A stretch of 64,000 bases of DNA from an uncultured Lachnospiraceae bacterium (GCA_947629385.1 CANRDO010000010.1:1-64000); one strand, 5' to 3'. Positions 29,343-38,757 are shown, numbered from the stretch's first letter. Made by a program: numbers and translations. Notes: generated from the letters alone by a model not told the origin.

Positions 29343-29379
29343 TCCTTTTTCCTCTCTCTTCCTTATTATGGTAGTTTGT

Positions 29380-29408
29380 ATTATAATCGTTTCAGGTTTG
29401 GAAAGCAA
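29380..29408 (-). promoter_or_regulatory. Cyclophilin gene promoter
   Basis: On the minus strand TTGCTT (29408-29403) and TATAAT (29385-29380) are 17 bases apart, 38 bases before the cyclophilin start. Confidence 0.8.
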
Positions 29409-29494
29409 GGAAATTCTCATGCGGGACCGCTCTGCGAAGCGGGCAGGGCAGTGTTTTTGCAGGAGGACAGACGACGGAGACGGAGGATGAAAGG

Positions 29495-30448
29495 ATGGGA
29501 TTGCGGCAAGTGCTCATGGCGTTGGGAAAGGAGTGGAGCGCGCAGGAAGAAAAGCTGAAAGAGCGGCTTGCCCTGGAAAGCGTCCGTTGTGTCGGCTTTG
29601 GCGGCGGGCAGAATTGCAGGGAACAGCCGCGCAGCGGAGTTTTACCGCTATCTGAAAAGTGTTCGGAGACATTTCGGACGGACGGGCTCAGCGCGGCGGA
29701 TACGGTCGTGATCACGGACGATCGGGATCTGGCGGCAGAAATGGCCGGGCGCGGCTTTGTCTGCATCGGCTGCGAGGCCGGGGAAGGGAGTTTTTTTGAA
29801 GGGGCCGCTCTTGTCACGGACGCGCCGGAAACGCTGGACGTCCGATCCCTTGAGGAGTGCCTGCTGCGAGCGACCGGCCGCCCGGTGACGATTGCCGTGA
29901 CAGACCGCCTGGTTCTCAGAGAGATCACGGAGCAGGATATTCCCGGGCTGTACCGGATCAGTACGCAGGAAGGGATGCGTGAGGCACTTGAGGGCGTCGG
30001 GGAGAACTGCTTTGAGCCGGACAGGATGAAGGCATACATTCATCATGTGTACCGCCTCTGCGGATATGGATTGTGGAGCGTGCTGTTGCGCGACGGTACG
30101 CTTGCGGGCTGCTGCGGATTTACGGATCACACAGAGCGGCATACGGGACGGGAAGAGTCGAAGAAAGTGGAAAAGAACGGACGAAAAGGGACGGAGGAAC
30201 AGAAAAGAGCGTGTCTGGAGCTGCAGTATGTCATTGCAGAGGAATACCGTAGGCAGGGCTATGGCGAAGAGATGTGCCGTGCAGCCATCGAATACGCTTA
30301 TGATCGTCTTCGTGCGGACGAGCTGTGGGTGCGGGCGAAGACAAAAAACCGGGCTTCGCTGGCGCTTGCAGGGAAACTCGGGTTTGCACGGGTCTGTACC
30401 GACAGCGCGGGGATCGCGTATTTCAGGAAGCTGCGGGAGGCATTGTGA
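29495..30448 (+). CDS. GNAT acetyltransferase with N-terminal HAD-like half
   Basis: This 317-residue protein has an acetyltransferase domain in its C-terminal half: TDRLVLREITEQDIPGLYRI, LQYVIAEEYRRQGYGEEMCR (acetyl-CoA-binding Q/RxxGxG/A form) and NRASLALAGKLGF. A charged Lys/Glu-rich loop (about 216-243) interrupts this domain. The N-terminal half has TVVITDDRDLAAEMAGRGFV and reads like the end of a HAD-type Rossmann domain, but the catalytic aspartates of HAD enzymes are not recognisable. The substrate is unknown. GGAGG at 29482-29486 supports the start, and the gene is divergent from the cyclophilin. Confidence 0.75.
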   Translation: MGLRQVLMALGKEWSAQEEKLKERLALESVRCVGFGGGQNCREQPRSGVLPLSEKCSETFRTDGLSAADTVVITDDRDLAAEMAGRGFVCIGCEAGEGSFFEGAALVTDAPETLDVRSLEECLLRATGRPVTIAVTDRLVLREITEQDIPGLYRISTQEGMREALEGVGENCFEPDRMKAYIHHVYRLCGYGLWSVLLRDGTLAGCCGFTDHTERHTGREESKKVEKNGRKGTEEQKRACLELQYVIAEEYRRQGYGEEMCRAAIEYAYDRLRADELWVRAKTKNRASLALAGKLGFARVCTDSAGIAYFRKLREAL

Positions 30449-30478
30449 GGCGTGGCGGCTTTCCTGCGCCGATTATCC

Positions 30479-30507
30479 TTGCTTTTTACTGTGGCAGTTG
30501 ATATAAT
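30479..30507 (+). promoter_or_regulatory. Promoter of the ECF transporter genes
   Basis: TTGCTT (30479-30484) and TATAAT (30502-30507) are 17 bases apart. The leader of about 100 nt contains the hairpin GTCCCG/CGGGAC (30540-30545, 30576-30581) around GGCTT/AAGCC (30552-30556, 30562-30566). Confidence 0.82.
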
Positions 30508-30617
30508 TTGACAAGTGCATGAGAGAAGCGGCAAAGATAGTCCCGGAGGCAGGCTTCAGAAAAGCCGGGCAGTGACGGGACAGATTTCAAAGAGAAGCGT
30601 CAGAGGAGTTTCGGAGC

Positions 30618-31487
30618 ATGGGAATCATAAAGGCAAGCAAGCTTGCGTTTGATTATCTGAAAATGGACGAAGAAGGAAAGGTGGAGTCAAAGTCGCGCGC
30701 GATCGACGATGTCGACCTGGACGTCGAGGAGGGTGATTTCATCGCGATCCTGGGGCACAACGGTTCCGGGAAATCCACACTTGCTAAGCATATCAACGCG
30801 ATCCTGCTTCCGACGGAGGGGACGCTCTATGTGGACGGGAAGGACACGCGGGATGAGTCGAAGCTGTGGGAGATCCGGCAGACGGCCGGTATGGTTTTCC
30901 AGAATCCGGACAATCAGATCATAGGGACGATCGTGGATGAGGACGTCGGATTCGGCCCGGAGAACATGGGCGTGCCGCAGCAGGAGATCTGGGAGAGAGT
31001 GGAGCACAGTCTGCGGGCAGTCGGTATGTGGGAGTACCGGGATCATTCTCCCAACAAGCTCTCCGGCGGGCAGAAGCAGCGGGTGGCGATCGCCGGCGTA
31101 GTGGCGATGCGCCCGAAGTGCATTGTTCTCGATGAGCCGACCGCGATGCTCGACCCGAACGGCAGAAAAGAAGTGATCCGCACGGTGCAGGAGCTGAACC
31201 GGCAGGAGCATGTGACGGTTCTGCTGATCACCCATTACATGGAAGAGGTGATCGAGGCGGACAAGGTCATCGTCATGGATCAGGGGAAGGTCGTCATGCA
31301 GGGAACGCCGCGGGAGGTGTTTTCTCATGTGGACGAGCTGAAGGGATACCGGCTGGATGTTCCGCAGGCGACGCTGGTCGCGTATGAGCTGCAGAAGGCG
31401 GGACTGCCGCTGCCGGATGGGATCCTCTCGAACGAGGAGCTCGTGCGTGAGCTGGAGAAGCTGCAAAGACAGACGCCGACACCGTGA
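30618..31487 (+). CDS. ecfA1: Energy-coupling factor transporter ATPase EcfA1
   Basis: EcfA1 (289 residues) is one of two ATPases that drive vitamin and metal uptake by group II ECF transporters together with EcfT and exchangeable S components encoded elsewhere. Walker A is GHNGSGKST, the Q-loop follows in [13 protein letters not shown], the signature is LSGGQKQR, and Walker B is [12 protein letters not shown]. The ecfA-ecfA-ecfT order is the common one downstream of the ribosomal block in Firmicutes, although here it is about 4 kb away from rplQ. Confidence 0.96.
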   Translation: MGIIKASKLAFDYLKMDEEGKVESKSRAIDDVDLDVEEGDFIAILGHNGSGKSTLAKHINAILLPTEGTLYVDGKDTRDESKLWEIRQTAGMVFQNPDNQIIGTIVDEDVGFGPENMGVPQQEIWERVEHSLRAVGMWEYRDHSPNKLSGGQKQRVAIAGVVAMRPKCIVLDEPTAMLDPNGRKEVIRTVQELNRQEHVTVLLITHYMEEVIEADKVIVMDQGKVVMQGTPREVFSHVDELKGYRLDVPQATLVAYELQKAGLPLPDGILSNEELVRELEKLQRQTPTP

Positions 31488-31534
31488 GAGAAAGGATACG
31501 GTATGCGCCGGGAGAACGAAAGGAATCTGTTCCT

Positions 31535-32389
31535 ATGTCAATTCAATTAGAACATCTGAATTATATATACAGCGCCGGCACGGCGTTTGAGCGGAAGGCG
31601 CTCGACGATATCTGTCTGGAATTTCCGGATGGGCAGTTCGTCGGGATGATCGGACACACCGGCTCCGGGAAATCCACGCTGATCCAGCATCTGAACGGGC
31701 TTCTGAAGCCGACGTCCGGGCGCGTGCTCTACAATGGCGAGGATATCTTTGCCGAGGGTTTTGATCTGCGGAGGCTTCGCAGCAAGGTAGGGCTGGTATT
31801 CCAGTATCCGGAGCATCAGCTTTTTGAGACCGACGTGTTCACGGACGTCTGCTTCGGGCCGAAGAATCTGGGACTTTCGAAGGAGGAGACGGAGGCCCGG
31901 GCGCTTGCGGCGCTGCAGCAGGTCGGCCTGAAGGAAAAGTATTACAAGGTGTCTCCGTTTGAGCTTTCCGGCGGGCAGAAGCGCCGCGCCGCGATCGCGG
32001 GGATTCTCGCGATGGAGCCGGAGGTGCTGGTGCTCGACGAGCCTACGGCGGGGCTTGATCCGAAGGGGCGCGACGACATCCTCGACCAGGTGGCGAAGCT
32101 GCACCAGGAACGGAAGATTACAGTGGTGCTTGTCTCGCACAGCATGGAGGATATTGCGCGCTATGTGGAGCGCATCATCGTCATGAACCATGGAAGCGTC
32201 ATGTTCGACGACGTGCCGCGCGAGGTGTTCCGGCATTATCTTGAGCTCGAGCAGGTCGGGCTTGCGGCCCCGCAGGTGACGTACCTGGTGAACGAGCTGC
32301 GGGAAAAGGGCTGGGACATTTCGACAGACGCGACGACTGTAGAAGAGGCTGTACAGGCGATTCTCGGGGCTCTCGGATCGATGGCTTAG
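31535..32389 (+). CDS. ecfA2: Energy-coupling factor transporter ATPase EcfA2
   Basis: EcfA2 (284 residues) is the second ECF ATPase. Walker A is GHTGSGKST, the Q-loop region is GLVFQYPEHQLFETD, the signature is LSGGQKRR and Walker B is VLVLDEPTAGLD. The start MSIQLEHLNY follows AAAGGA at 31519, and the open frame reaching back to 31484 overlaps ecfA1 and is less likely. It ends 174 bases before ecfT. Confidence 0.95.
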   Translation: MSIQLEHLNYIYSAGTAFERKALDDICLEFPDGQFVGMIGHTGSGKSTLIQHLNGLLKPTSGRVLYNGEDIFAEGFDLRRLRSKVGLVFQYPEHQLFETDVFTDVCFGPKNLGLSKEETEARALAALQQVGLKEKYYKVSPFELSGGQKRRAAIAGILAMEPEVLVLDEPTAGLDPKGRDDILDQVAKLHQERKITVVLVSHSMEDIARYVERIIVMNHGSVMFDDVPREVFRHYLELEQVGLAAPQVTYLVNELREKGWDISTDATTVEEAVQAILGALGSMA

Positions 32390-32413
32390 ATACAGGGAAA
32401 TGTCGGAAGGGCG

Positions 32414-32458
32414 AGGCTTTCATACCCTGGGGCACCCCGTAACGCGGAAGCAAAGCCT
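32414..32458. repeat. Hairpin element between ecfA2 and ecfT
   Basis: AGGCTTT (32414-32420) pairs with AAAGCCT (32452-32458), with GGGG-CA-CCCC (32429-32438) inside. There is no T tract, so a simple terminator is unlikely. It may be an RNA processing or stability element that sets ATPase versus EcfT amounts, or another intergenic repeat. Confidence 0.4.
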
Positions 32459-32563
32459 GTACGGGAGCATCAGGGCATGAGACAGTAGGGTCTGTGCGTG
32501 TTCAGAAGAGGGAAGCTGCCATATCGGACCAGTGAGATCTTGAGGAGAAGGACAGAGAATACC

Positions 32564-33388
32564 ATGTTGAGAGAGATTACGATCGGACAATATTATCCGG
32601 CGGATTCCGTTATTCATAAGCTGGATCCGCGCGTCAAGCTGGCAGGGACGCTGGTTTTCATCGTGTCCCTGTTCGCTTTCGCCTCGGTGGAGGCGTATCT
32701 GCTGGCGACGCTTGTGCTGGCGGCGGTGATCCGCGCCTCGAAGGTACCGATTAAGTTTATGCTAAAGGGACTGAAGGCAATCTTCATCCTGCTTCTGTTT
32801 ACGGTAGCGTTTAATCTTTTTCTCACAAGAGGAACGCCGATCTTTCATTTCTGGATCTTTACGGTGACGCGTGAGGGCGTGAAGACAGCGGTGTTCATGG
32901 CGATCCGTCTGGTCTATCTGATCATCGGCTCGTCCGTGATGACCCTGACGACTACGCCGAACAACCTGACGGACGGACTGGAAAAAGCGCTTGCTCCGTT
33001 GCGCCGCATCCGTGTGCCGGTGCATGAGATCGCGATGATCATGTCGATCGCGCTGAGGTTTATCCCGATCCTGCTCGAGGAGACGGACAAGATCATGAAA
33101 GCGCAGACCGCGCGGGGAGCGGACTTTGAATCCGGCAATCTGATCCAGAGGGTGCGGAACATGATCCCGCTTCTGGTACCTCTCTTCGTGTCAGCGTTTC
33201 GCCGCGCGAACGACCTGGCGATGGCGATGGAGGCAAGAGGCTATCACGGCGGAGAGGGAAGGACAAAGATGCGGCCGCTCGTCTATACGCGCCGGGACAG
33301 GCTGGCGTATCTGGCGATGCTGCTGTATCTCGTCGCGATGTTTTTCGTAAACCGGATCGGGTTTTTTGAGAAGCTGATCCGCTGGTGA
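32564..33388 (+). CDS. ecfT: Energy-coupling factor transporter transmembrane protein EcfT
   Basis: EcfT (274 residues) is the membrane scaffold that links the ATPases to the S component. It has about five to six hydrophobic helices and the two coupling motifs with Ala-Arg-Gly, in QTARGADFESGN and MEARGYHGGEGR, which dock into EcfA1/A2. The start MLREITIGQYYPADSVIHKL follows GAGGAGAAGGA. An upstream in-frame GTG at 32498 is not favoured. Confidence 0.95.
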   Translation: MLREITIGQYYPADSVIHKLDPRVKLAGTLVFIVSLFAFASVEAYLLATLVLAAVIRASKVPIKFMLKGLKAIFILLLFTVAFNLFLTRGTPIFHFWIFTVTREGVKTAVFMAIRLVYLIIGSSVMTLTTTPNNLTDGLEKALAPLRRIRVPVHEIAMIMSIALRFIPILLEETDKIMKAQTARGADFESGNLIQRVRNMIPLLVPLFVSAFRRANDLAMAMEARGYHGGEGRTKMRPLVYTRRDRLAYLAMLLYLVAMFFVNRIGFFEKLIRW

Positions 33389-33434
33389 AGGACATGGACG
33401 GCAGAAAAGCCGCGTGCTGAAAAAATCATCATAT

Positions 33435-33476
33435 CTCCGGGTGAATGTCTCTGAGGGATTTCCCGGAGTTTTGTTT
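33435..33476 (+). terminator. Terminator after ecfT
   Basis: CTCCGGG (33435-33441) and CCCGGAG (33462-33468) with a 20-base loop are followed by TTTTGTTT. It lies only 23 bases before truA, so truA must be reached by readthrough or another promoter. Confidence 0.65.
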
Positions 33477-33498
33477 GCGAGAGGAAAGAGGGAAAAGA

Positions 33499-34245
33499 AT
33501 GGGCGAAAAAAAGCGTGTGAAACTGATCGTCGCCTACGACGGAACCAACTATAACGGCTGGCAGGTGCAGCCGAACGGCGTCACGATCGAGAGCGAGCTG
33601 AACCGCCATCTGAGCGAGCTGCTGGGCGAGGAGATCCGTGTGATCGGCGCGAGCCGCACGGATGCCGGCGTTCACGCACGCGGCAATGTAGCGGTCTTCG
33701 ACACGACGGCGCGCATGCCCGCGGACAAGATTTCCTACGCGATGAACACGCGGCTGCCTGCGGACATCCGGATCCAGGAGTCGTGCGAGGTGGCGCCGGA
33801 TTTCCACCCAAGATTCTGTAAGACGGTAAAGACGTATGAATATAAGATCTGCAATCGCCGTTTTCCGGATCCGTGCAGTAGGCTGTATTCTCTTTTTTAT
33901 TACTGGGATCTGGATGAGAAGCGGATGCAGCGGGCGGCTGATCAGCTGGTCGGGACGCACGATTTCACGAGCTTTTGCACGAACAAGCCGGAGATTACGG
34001 ATCATGTACGCACGATCTGCAGCCTGGACGTGACGCGCGAGGGCGAGATGGTCACGGTTCGCGTGCGCGGCAACGGTTTTCTCTACAATATGGTGCGCAT
34101 TATCGTCGGTACGCTGCTGCGCGTCGGCAGCGGAATGATGGAGCCGGATGAGATCCCGGAGATTCTTGCGGCGCACGACCGTGGGCGTGCCGGAGAGACC
34201 GCGCCGGCACATGGGCTGACCTTAGTAGATATACAATATGAATAA
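33499..34245 (+). CDS. truA: tRNA pseudouridine(38-40) synthase TruA
   Basis: TruA (248 residues) converts uridines 38-40 of the tRNA anticodon arm to pseudouridine. The catalytic aspartate is Asp55 in GASRTDAGVHARGNVAVF, and AYDGTNYNGWQVQPN opens the fold. The start MGEKKRV follows AGAGGAAAGAGGG. truA after ecfT is the usual Firmicutes order, but rplM and rpsI, which commonly follow, are absent here. Confidence 0.96.
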   Translation: MGEKKRVKLIVAYDGTNYNGWQVQPNGVTIESELNRHLSELLGEEIRVIGASRTDAGVHARGNVAVFDTTARMPADKISYAMNTRLPADIRIQESCEVAPDFHPRFCKTVKTYEYKICNRRFPDPCSRLYSLFYYWDLDEKRMQRAADQLVGTHDFTSFCTNKPEITDHVRTICSLDVTREGEMVTVRVRGNGFLYNMVRIIVGTLLRVGSGMMEPDEIPEILAAHDRGRAGETAPAHGLTLVDIQYE

Positions 34246-34275
34246 AACCTCCAGAGCGGCCACTCTGGAGGTTTT
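34244..34275. terminator. Bidirectional terminator between truA and the DUF402 gene
   Basis: AAAACCTCCAGAG (34244-34256) and CTCTGGAGGTTTT (34263-34275) form a 13-bp stem with a 6-base loop. The A and T runs at both ends allow termination in both directions. Confidence 0.9.
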
Positions 34276-34285
34276 CGTTTCGCTT

Positions 34286-34765
34286 TTACTGCTCCTGATC
34301 CTCTATGTATTTCTGCAGCTTCGCGAACGCCCCTTTGTAGATTACAGACAGGAGCTTGTCCGTCCGGCGAAGCGCGAGCTGCATCTGCTCGTCTGAGAGC
34401 AGGCCGTCCCGGGCCGCGTCCGCGAGCTCGTCCAGATCGACGACGCGCACGAAGCCGTCCGGATAGACGATCACATCGACCAGCAGATCTGTGAACGTCC
34501 AGGCATTCTCCGCCTCGTCATAAGCGCTGTCGATGATGTCGCAATACCAGCTGATCAGATTTCCGTCGTGATCGTAGAACTTGCTGACTTTGTACCCGCG
34601 CTCTATGAAATAGCAGGAGTAGCCGTGGTGCAGCGTTTTCTTGGGCCGGATCGTATTCCAGCGTGTGACGATCACCTCACGGTCCTGATATAGGATCTCA
34701 TCGTCCTCTAAAAGAATGCATTCCGCCGGAATAATGCGCTTCCGGTACAGCTTTAATTCACTCAT
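34286..34765 (-). CDS. DUF402 family protein, possible nucleotide phosphatase
   Basis: This 159-residue protein belongs to the DUF402 (FomD-like) family, some members of which hydrolyse nucleoside di- and triphosphates. YCDIIDSAYDEAENAWTFTD and the acidic LLVDVIVYPDGFVRVVDLDE are the family core, rich in metal-binding Asp/Glu. The start MSELKLYRKR at 34765 follows AGAAAGGA, and an in-frame start 105 bases upstream is rejected. The cellular role of this copy is not known. Confidence 0.8.
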   Translation of the reverse strand: MSELKLYRKRIIPAECILLEDDEILYQDREVIVTRWNTIRPKKTLHHGYSCYFIERGYKVSKFYDHDGNLISWYCDIIDSAYDEAENAWTFTDLLVDVIVYPDGFVRVVDLDELADAARDGLLSDEQMQLALRRTDKLLSVIYKGAFAKLQKYIEDQEQ

Positions 34766-34876
34766 AAAGGCATTCCTTTCTGGAAGTTTCATGATATAAA
34801 TTTTACCATAGACTGTCTGAAACCACAAGCAAAAACTCGAAGGACGCAGATCTTGATCCGACTTTCTCAAAGGGGA

Positions 34877-34905
34877 TTTTCAGGATTGTATTTTTGCTCT
34901 ATAAT
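34877..34905 (+). promoter_or_regulatory. Promoter of the secreted-protein gene
   Basis: TTTTCA (34877-34882) and TATAAT (34900-34905) are spaced by 17 bases, 45 bases before the start codon at 34951. Confidence 0.65.
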
Positions 34906-34950
34906 TGATAAAATAAATCAAAAAAAGAAATCCAAAAGGAGCAAAAAACG

Positions 34951-35739
34951 ATGAGGAAACATGTGAAGTTATTTACAGGAATGCTGACAATCGCGCTGGC
35001 GCTGCAGGGAGGCGCGGCTGCGATCATAGTTGAAGCGGCGGAGGTGGAGACCGAGTTTGGGACAGAGGCGGAGAGCGAGACCGAAAAAGTGCTTCCAGAG
35101 TCGAAGGCAGTCCTGAACGGCGAGCTGATCGATGTGCTGGACGAGGCGTATGAGGTCAGCGACGTGTCAGGGGAGCATGGATGGATAAGCTATGTCTGGG
35201 CCGAAGGGAAGGGTTATGGAAGCCCGTGGCTTGTCGTGAGCCTTGACGGAAAGCATGAGATCAAGGCGGAGGAAGGCGCGGAGGCTTATATTGGCACAGA
35301 CGGTATTCTGCGGTTCTTCTGGAAAGACGCTGATACCGGCGAAGAGGTGAAGCCGAACGATCTGGCGTTCAAATATTCGGCGGACGATCCTATAACGGCG
35401 ATTTTCTGCGTGACTCTGTATGATTGGGACGGCGAGCCGATGGAGGAGAAGGAGCTCACCACGTACACGCAGACAGAGGGCGGAGATTTCTTTTCTGTGA
35501 CATGGCCGCTGATGGAGCAGGAGACGGCAGCCCATGGCGCGACTTTGTACGGTCACGGGACGAAATACCTCACGGTTGAGGATGACGGAGGAGACGCGGT
35601 CTGCCGTGACGACGCGGGAAATGAGATCGCGCGCTATCCTGACACATCGGCAGACTTTATGAGAGCGCATCTGAGCGGGGATGGGACGATCCTCACCGTG
35701 GTAGCCGACGGGAAGACGGAAGTATTCCAGATGAATTGA
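34951..35739 (+). CDS. Secreted protein of unknown function
   Basis: This 262-residue protein is not recognised. It begins with a typical signal peptide (basic MRKHVK, then a hydrophobic stretch to about 29, possible cleavage near EAAE), followed by a short Glu/Thr-rich linker. The rest is acidic and beta-rich in appearance, with repeated Asp/Glu-Gly-Asp turns such as VSLDGKHEIKAEEGAE and ATLYGHGTKYLTVEDDGGD. It has only two Cys residues and no LPxTG motif or membrane anchor. AAAAGGAG lies before the ATG. It is monocistronic or reads into galK 58 bases downstream. Confidence 0.7.
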   Translation: MRKHVKLFTGMLTIALALQGGAAAIIVEAAEVETEFGTEAESETEKVLPESKAVLNGELIDVLDEAYEVSDVSGEHGWISYVWAEGKGYGSPWLVVSLDGKHEIKAEEGAEAYIGTDGILRFFWKDADTGEEVKPNDLAFKYSADDPITAIFCVTLYDWDGEPMEEKELTTYTQTEGGDFFSVTWPLMEQETAAHGATLYGHGTKYLTVEDDGGDAVCRDDAGNEIARYPDTSADFMRAHLSGDGTILTVVADGKTEVFQMN

Positions 35740-35797
35740 TCGAATGATACGCATGAGTTATTCGAAGTTCTGACTATTTTTATACGAGGGGGAAACG

Positions 35798-36964
35798 ATG
35801 ATGAAGCAGCAGATGTTGGAGCATTTTGCGAAGATATTCGGAAATTCGGAGGGGGCGGAGGTTTTTTTCGCTCCCGGGCGTGTGAACCTGATCGGAGAAC
35901 ACACGGATTACAATGGCGGGCACGTCTTTCCATGCGCGCTGACGATCGGAACCTATGGAGCGGCGAGAAAGCGGAGCGACCGGAAGCTGCGGTTTTATTC
36001 CGTAAATTTCGGGCAGCTCGGCGTGATCGAATCAAGCCTGGATGAGCTGGAGCCGGGCAGGACGACCGGCTGGACCAATTATCCGAAGGGCGTCATGTGG
36101 ACTTTTGCGGGACGCGGCATGAAAATGGACTGCGGACTGGATCTCGTGATCTTCGGGAACATCCCGAACGGCTCGGGCCTGTCGTCGTCCGCGTCGGTGG
36201 AGGTGCTCACGGGGGCGATCCTGCGCGCGCTGTACGGGTTTGACGTAAGTGATCAGGATCTTGCTTTGATCGGACAGTACGCGGAGAACCATTACAACGG
36301 CGTGAACTGCGGGATCATGGATCAGTTTGCGGTCGCGATGGGGAAGAAGGACAACGCGATCTTTCTCGACACGAATACGCTGCAGTTTACCTACGCGCCG
36401 ATCACGCTGGCAGGCGCCAAGATCGTGATCGCCTGCAGCAATAAGAAACGCGGACTGGCGGATTCCAAGTACAACGAGCGCAGGAGCGAGTGCGAGGAGG
36501 CGCTCGCCGAGCTGCAGAAGGTGTGCGATATCAGGACGCTCGGCGATCTGACGGAGGAGCAGTTCGAGCAGTATAAGGACGCGATCAAGAGCCCGGTGCG
36601 GCTTCGAAGAGCGCGCCATGCAGTGTACGAGAATCAGCGGACGCTTCGCGCCGTGGAGGCGTTGAAAAGAAATGAGGTCGGACTGTTCGGAAAGCTTATG
36701 AACGACTCGCATGTCTCGCTGCGCGACGATTATGAAGTGACGGGGATCGAGCTCGACACATTGGCAGAAGAGGCGTGGAAGATCGATGGGGTGATCGGTT
36801 CCCGCATGACCGGAGCGGGCTTCGGCGGCTGCACGGTCAGCATCGTGAAGGACGAGGCGATTGATTCTTTCATCGCGCAAGTCGGAAAGGCGTACAAGGA
36901 CAAGATCGGGTACGCGGCAGATTTCTATGTGGTGGAGATCGGGGACGGTCCGCAGAAGCTGTAA
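35798..36964 (+). CDS. galK: Galactokinase
   Basis: Galactokinase (388 residues) phosphorylates galactose at C1, the first step of the Leloir pathway. The galactose-binding signature is GRVNLIGEHTDYNGGHVFPC, the ATP loop of GHMP kinases is NIPNGSGLSSSASVEV, and the C-terminal motif is GSRMTGAGFGGCTVSIVK. Two ATG codons (35798, 35801) follow GAGGGGGAAAC. It is followed by galT, with no galE or repressor gene in the window. Confidence 0.97.
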   Translation: MMKQQMLEHFAKIFGNSEGAEVFFAPGRVNLIGEHTDYNGGHVFPCALTIGTYGAARKRSDRKLRFYSVNFGQLGVIESSLDELEPGRTTGWTNYPKGVMWTFAGRGMKMDCGLDLVIFGNIPNGSGLSSSASVEVLTGAILRALYGFDVSDQDLALIGQYAENHYNGVNCGIMDQFAVAMGKKDNAIFLDTNTLQFTYAPITLAGAKIVIACSNKKRGLADSKYNERRSECEEALAELQKVCDIRTLGDLTEEQFEQYKDAIKSPVRLRRARHAVYENQRTLRAVEALKRNEVGLFGKLMNDSHVSLRDDYEVTGIELDTLAEEAWKIDGVIGSRMTGAGFGGCTVSIVKDEAIDSFIAQVGKAYKDKIGYAADFYVVEIGDGPQKL

Positions 36965-37138
36965 AAATGATATATACGGCGTCCGCCGTGGTGGGATGTC
37001 CTCCATACCGGACGATGAAAGGAAGATAGAAGGAAGACCGAAGCAGCAGGATGTGCTGTATGCGGATGTCTGAGCGGAGGTCTGAAGCATGGGGCAAAAT
37101 CTTACCGATAGACGCGAAAACGGGAGGAAATAACAGCT

Positions 37139-38737
37139 ATGATACAGGAATACATTGCGAAGCTGATTCGATATGGGCTGGATACCGGCCTGATCGGGAA
37201 AGCGGACGCTATCTGGGCGACGAACAGTCTGCTGGCGCTTCTGAAGATCGACGCGCTGGATGAGGCGGCGGAGAAACTGATCCTTGCGTGGCAGTCGCGT
37301 TCGGATGATCTGAACGGACAGTCCGAGACAGGCGATTTGTCAGGACAGTCTGACCAGGAAGAAATGTGTAACCCCGGGGCGCAGTTGGAGGAGATCCTCG
37401 GCGCGATCTGCGATTATGCCTTTGAGCATGGACTTATCGAAGAGAATACGGTGGGTTACCGCGATCTGTTTGACACGAGGGTGATGGGACTGCTCGTGGA
37501 TCGTCCGTCGAATGTGATCCGCAGATTCCGGGAGCTGTATCTGGAGTCGCCGAAGAAGGCGACGGATGCGTATTACAAGTTCAGTCAGGACACAGACTAT
37601 ATCCGCAGATACCGCATTGCGCGGGATCTCAAATGGGTCGCGCCGACCGAGTACGGGAATCTGGACATCACGATCAACCTCTCGAAGCCGGAGAAGGATC
37701 CGAAGGCGATCGCGGCGGCGCGAAATGCGAAGCAGAGCGCCTACCCGAAATGCCAGCTCTGCATGGAGAACGAGGGATATGCGGGACGATTGGATCATCC
37801 GGCGAGAGAGAACCACCGCATCATCCCGGTGACGATCAACGGGAGTCCGTGGTTTTTTCAGTATTCCCCTTATGTCTATTACAATGAGCACTGCATCGTG
37901 TTCAATTCGCAGCACGTTCCGATGAAGATCGAGCGCGCGACCTTTGCGAAGCTGCTGGATTTTGTGGCGCAGTTTCCGCATTATTTTGTCGGATCGAACG
38001 CGGATCTGCCGATCGTGGGCGGGTCGATTTTGAGCCACGACCATTTTCAGGGCGGCTGTTATGAGTTCGCGATGGCGAAAGCCCCGGTTGAGAAAAAGCT
38101 TACATTCAGGGGTTTTGAGGACGTTGAGGCCGGTATTGTGAAATGGCCAATGTCCGTGATCCGTCTGGACAGCGCCGATCGGGAGCGTCTGATTGCGCTT
38201 GCCGACAGGATTTTTCTTTCATGGCGCGGCTACACGGATGAAGCGGCGTTTATCTTCGCGGAGACGGACGGCGAGCCGCATAACACGATCACGCCGATCG
38301 CGCGCATGCGCGGTGAGAAGTTTGAGCTTGACCTTGTGCTGCGCAACAATATCACGACAAAAGAGCATCCGCTGGGCGTCTACCATCCGCACGCGGAGCT
38401 GCATCATATCAAGAAAGAGAATATCGGGCTGATCGAGGTGATGGGGCTTGCCGTGCTCCCGGCCCGGCTGAAGACCGAACTGGAGCAGCTGAAGGCTGCG
38501 ATGCTGGAAGAGCGGGATATCTCAAAAGACGAGCTGCTGTCCAAGCACGCTCCCTGGGTGGAGGAGCTGAAGCAGAAATACGGCTCGTTCCACGCGGACA
38601 CGATCGACAAGGTCGTGCAGGATGAGGTCGGGCTGGTGTTCAGTAAGGTGCTGGAGCACGCCGGCGTCTTCAAACGCACGCCGGAAGGGCAGGAGGCGTT
38701 CGCGAGGTTCGTGAGGTATGTGAATGAAAAAGAATAG
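37139..38737 (+). CDS. galT: UDP-glucose-hexose-1-phosphate uridylyltransferase, GalT2 type
   Basis: GalT (532 residues) exchanges UMP between UDP-glucose and galactose-1-phosphate. The long Firmicutes type-2 form is recognised by length and by WVAPTEYGNLDITINLSKPE, SILSHDHFQGGCYEFAM and GVYHPHAELHHIKKENIGL. GGGAGGAAA precedes the ATG. The 174-base gap after galK has no convincing promoter, and greA follows after 20 bases, so galK-galT-greA is probably one transcript. Confidence 0.95.
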   Translation: MIQEYIAKLIRYGLDTGLIGKADAIWATNSLLALLKIDALDEAAEKLILAWQSRSDDLNGQSETGDLSGQSDQEEMCNPGAQLEEILGAICDYAFEHGLIEENTVGYRDLFDTRVMGLLVDRPSNVIRRFRELYLESPKKATDAYYKFSQDTDYIRRYRIARDLKWVAPTEYGNLDITINLSKPEKDPKAIAAARNAKQSAYPKCQLCMENEGYAGRLDHPARENHRIIPVTINGSPWFFQYSPYVYYNEHCIVFNSQHVPMKIERATFAKLLDFVAQFPHYFVGSNADLPIVGGSILSHDHFQGGCYEFAMAKAPVEKKLTFRGFEDVEAGIVKWPMSVIRLDSADRERLIALADRIFLSWRGYTDEAAFIFAETDGEPHNTITPIARMRGEKFELDLVLRNNITTKEHPLGVYHPHAELHHIKKENIGLIEVMGLAVLPARLKTELEQLKAAMLEERDISKDELLSKHAPWVEELKQKYGSFHADTIDKVVQDEVGLVFSKVLEHAGVFKRTPEGQEAFARFVRYVNEKE

Positions 38738-38757
38738 AAAAAGGAAGGAAAACACAT

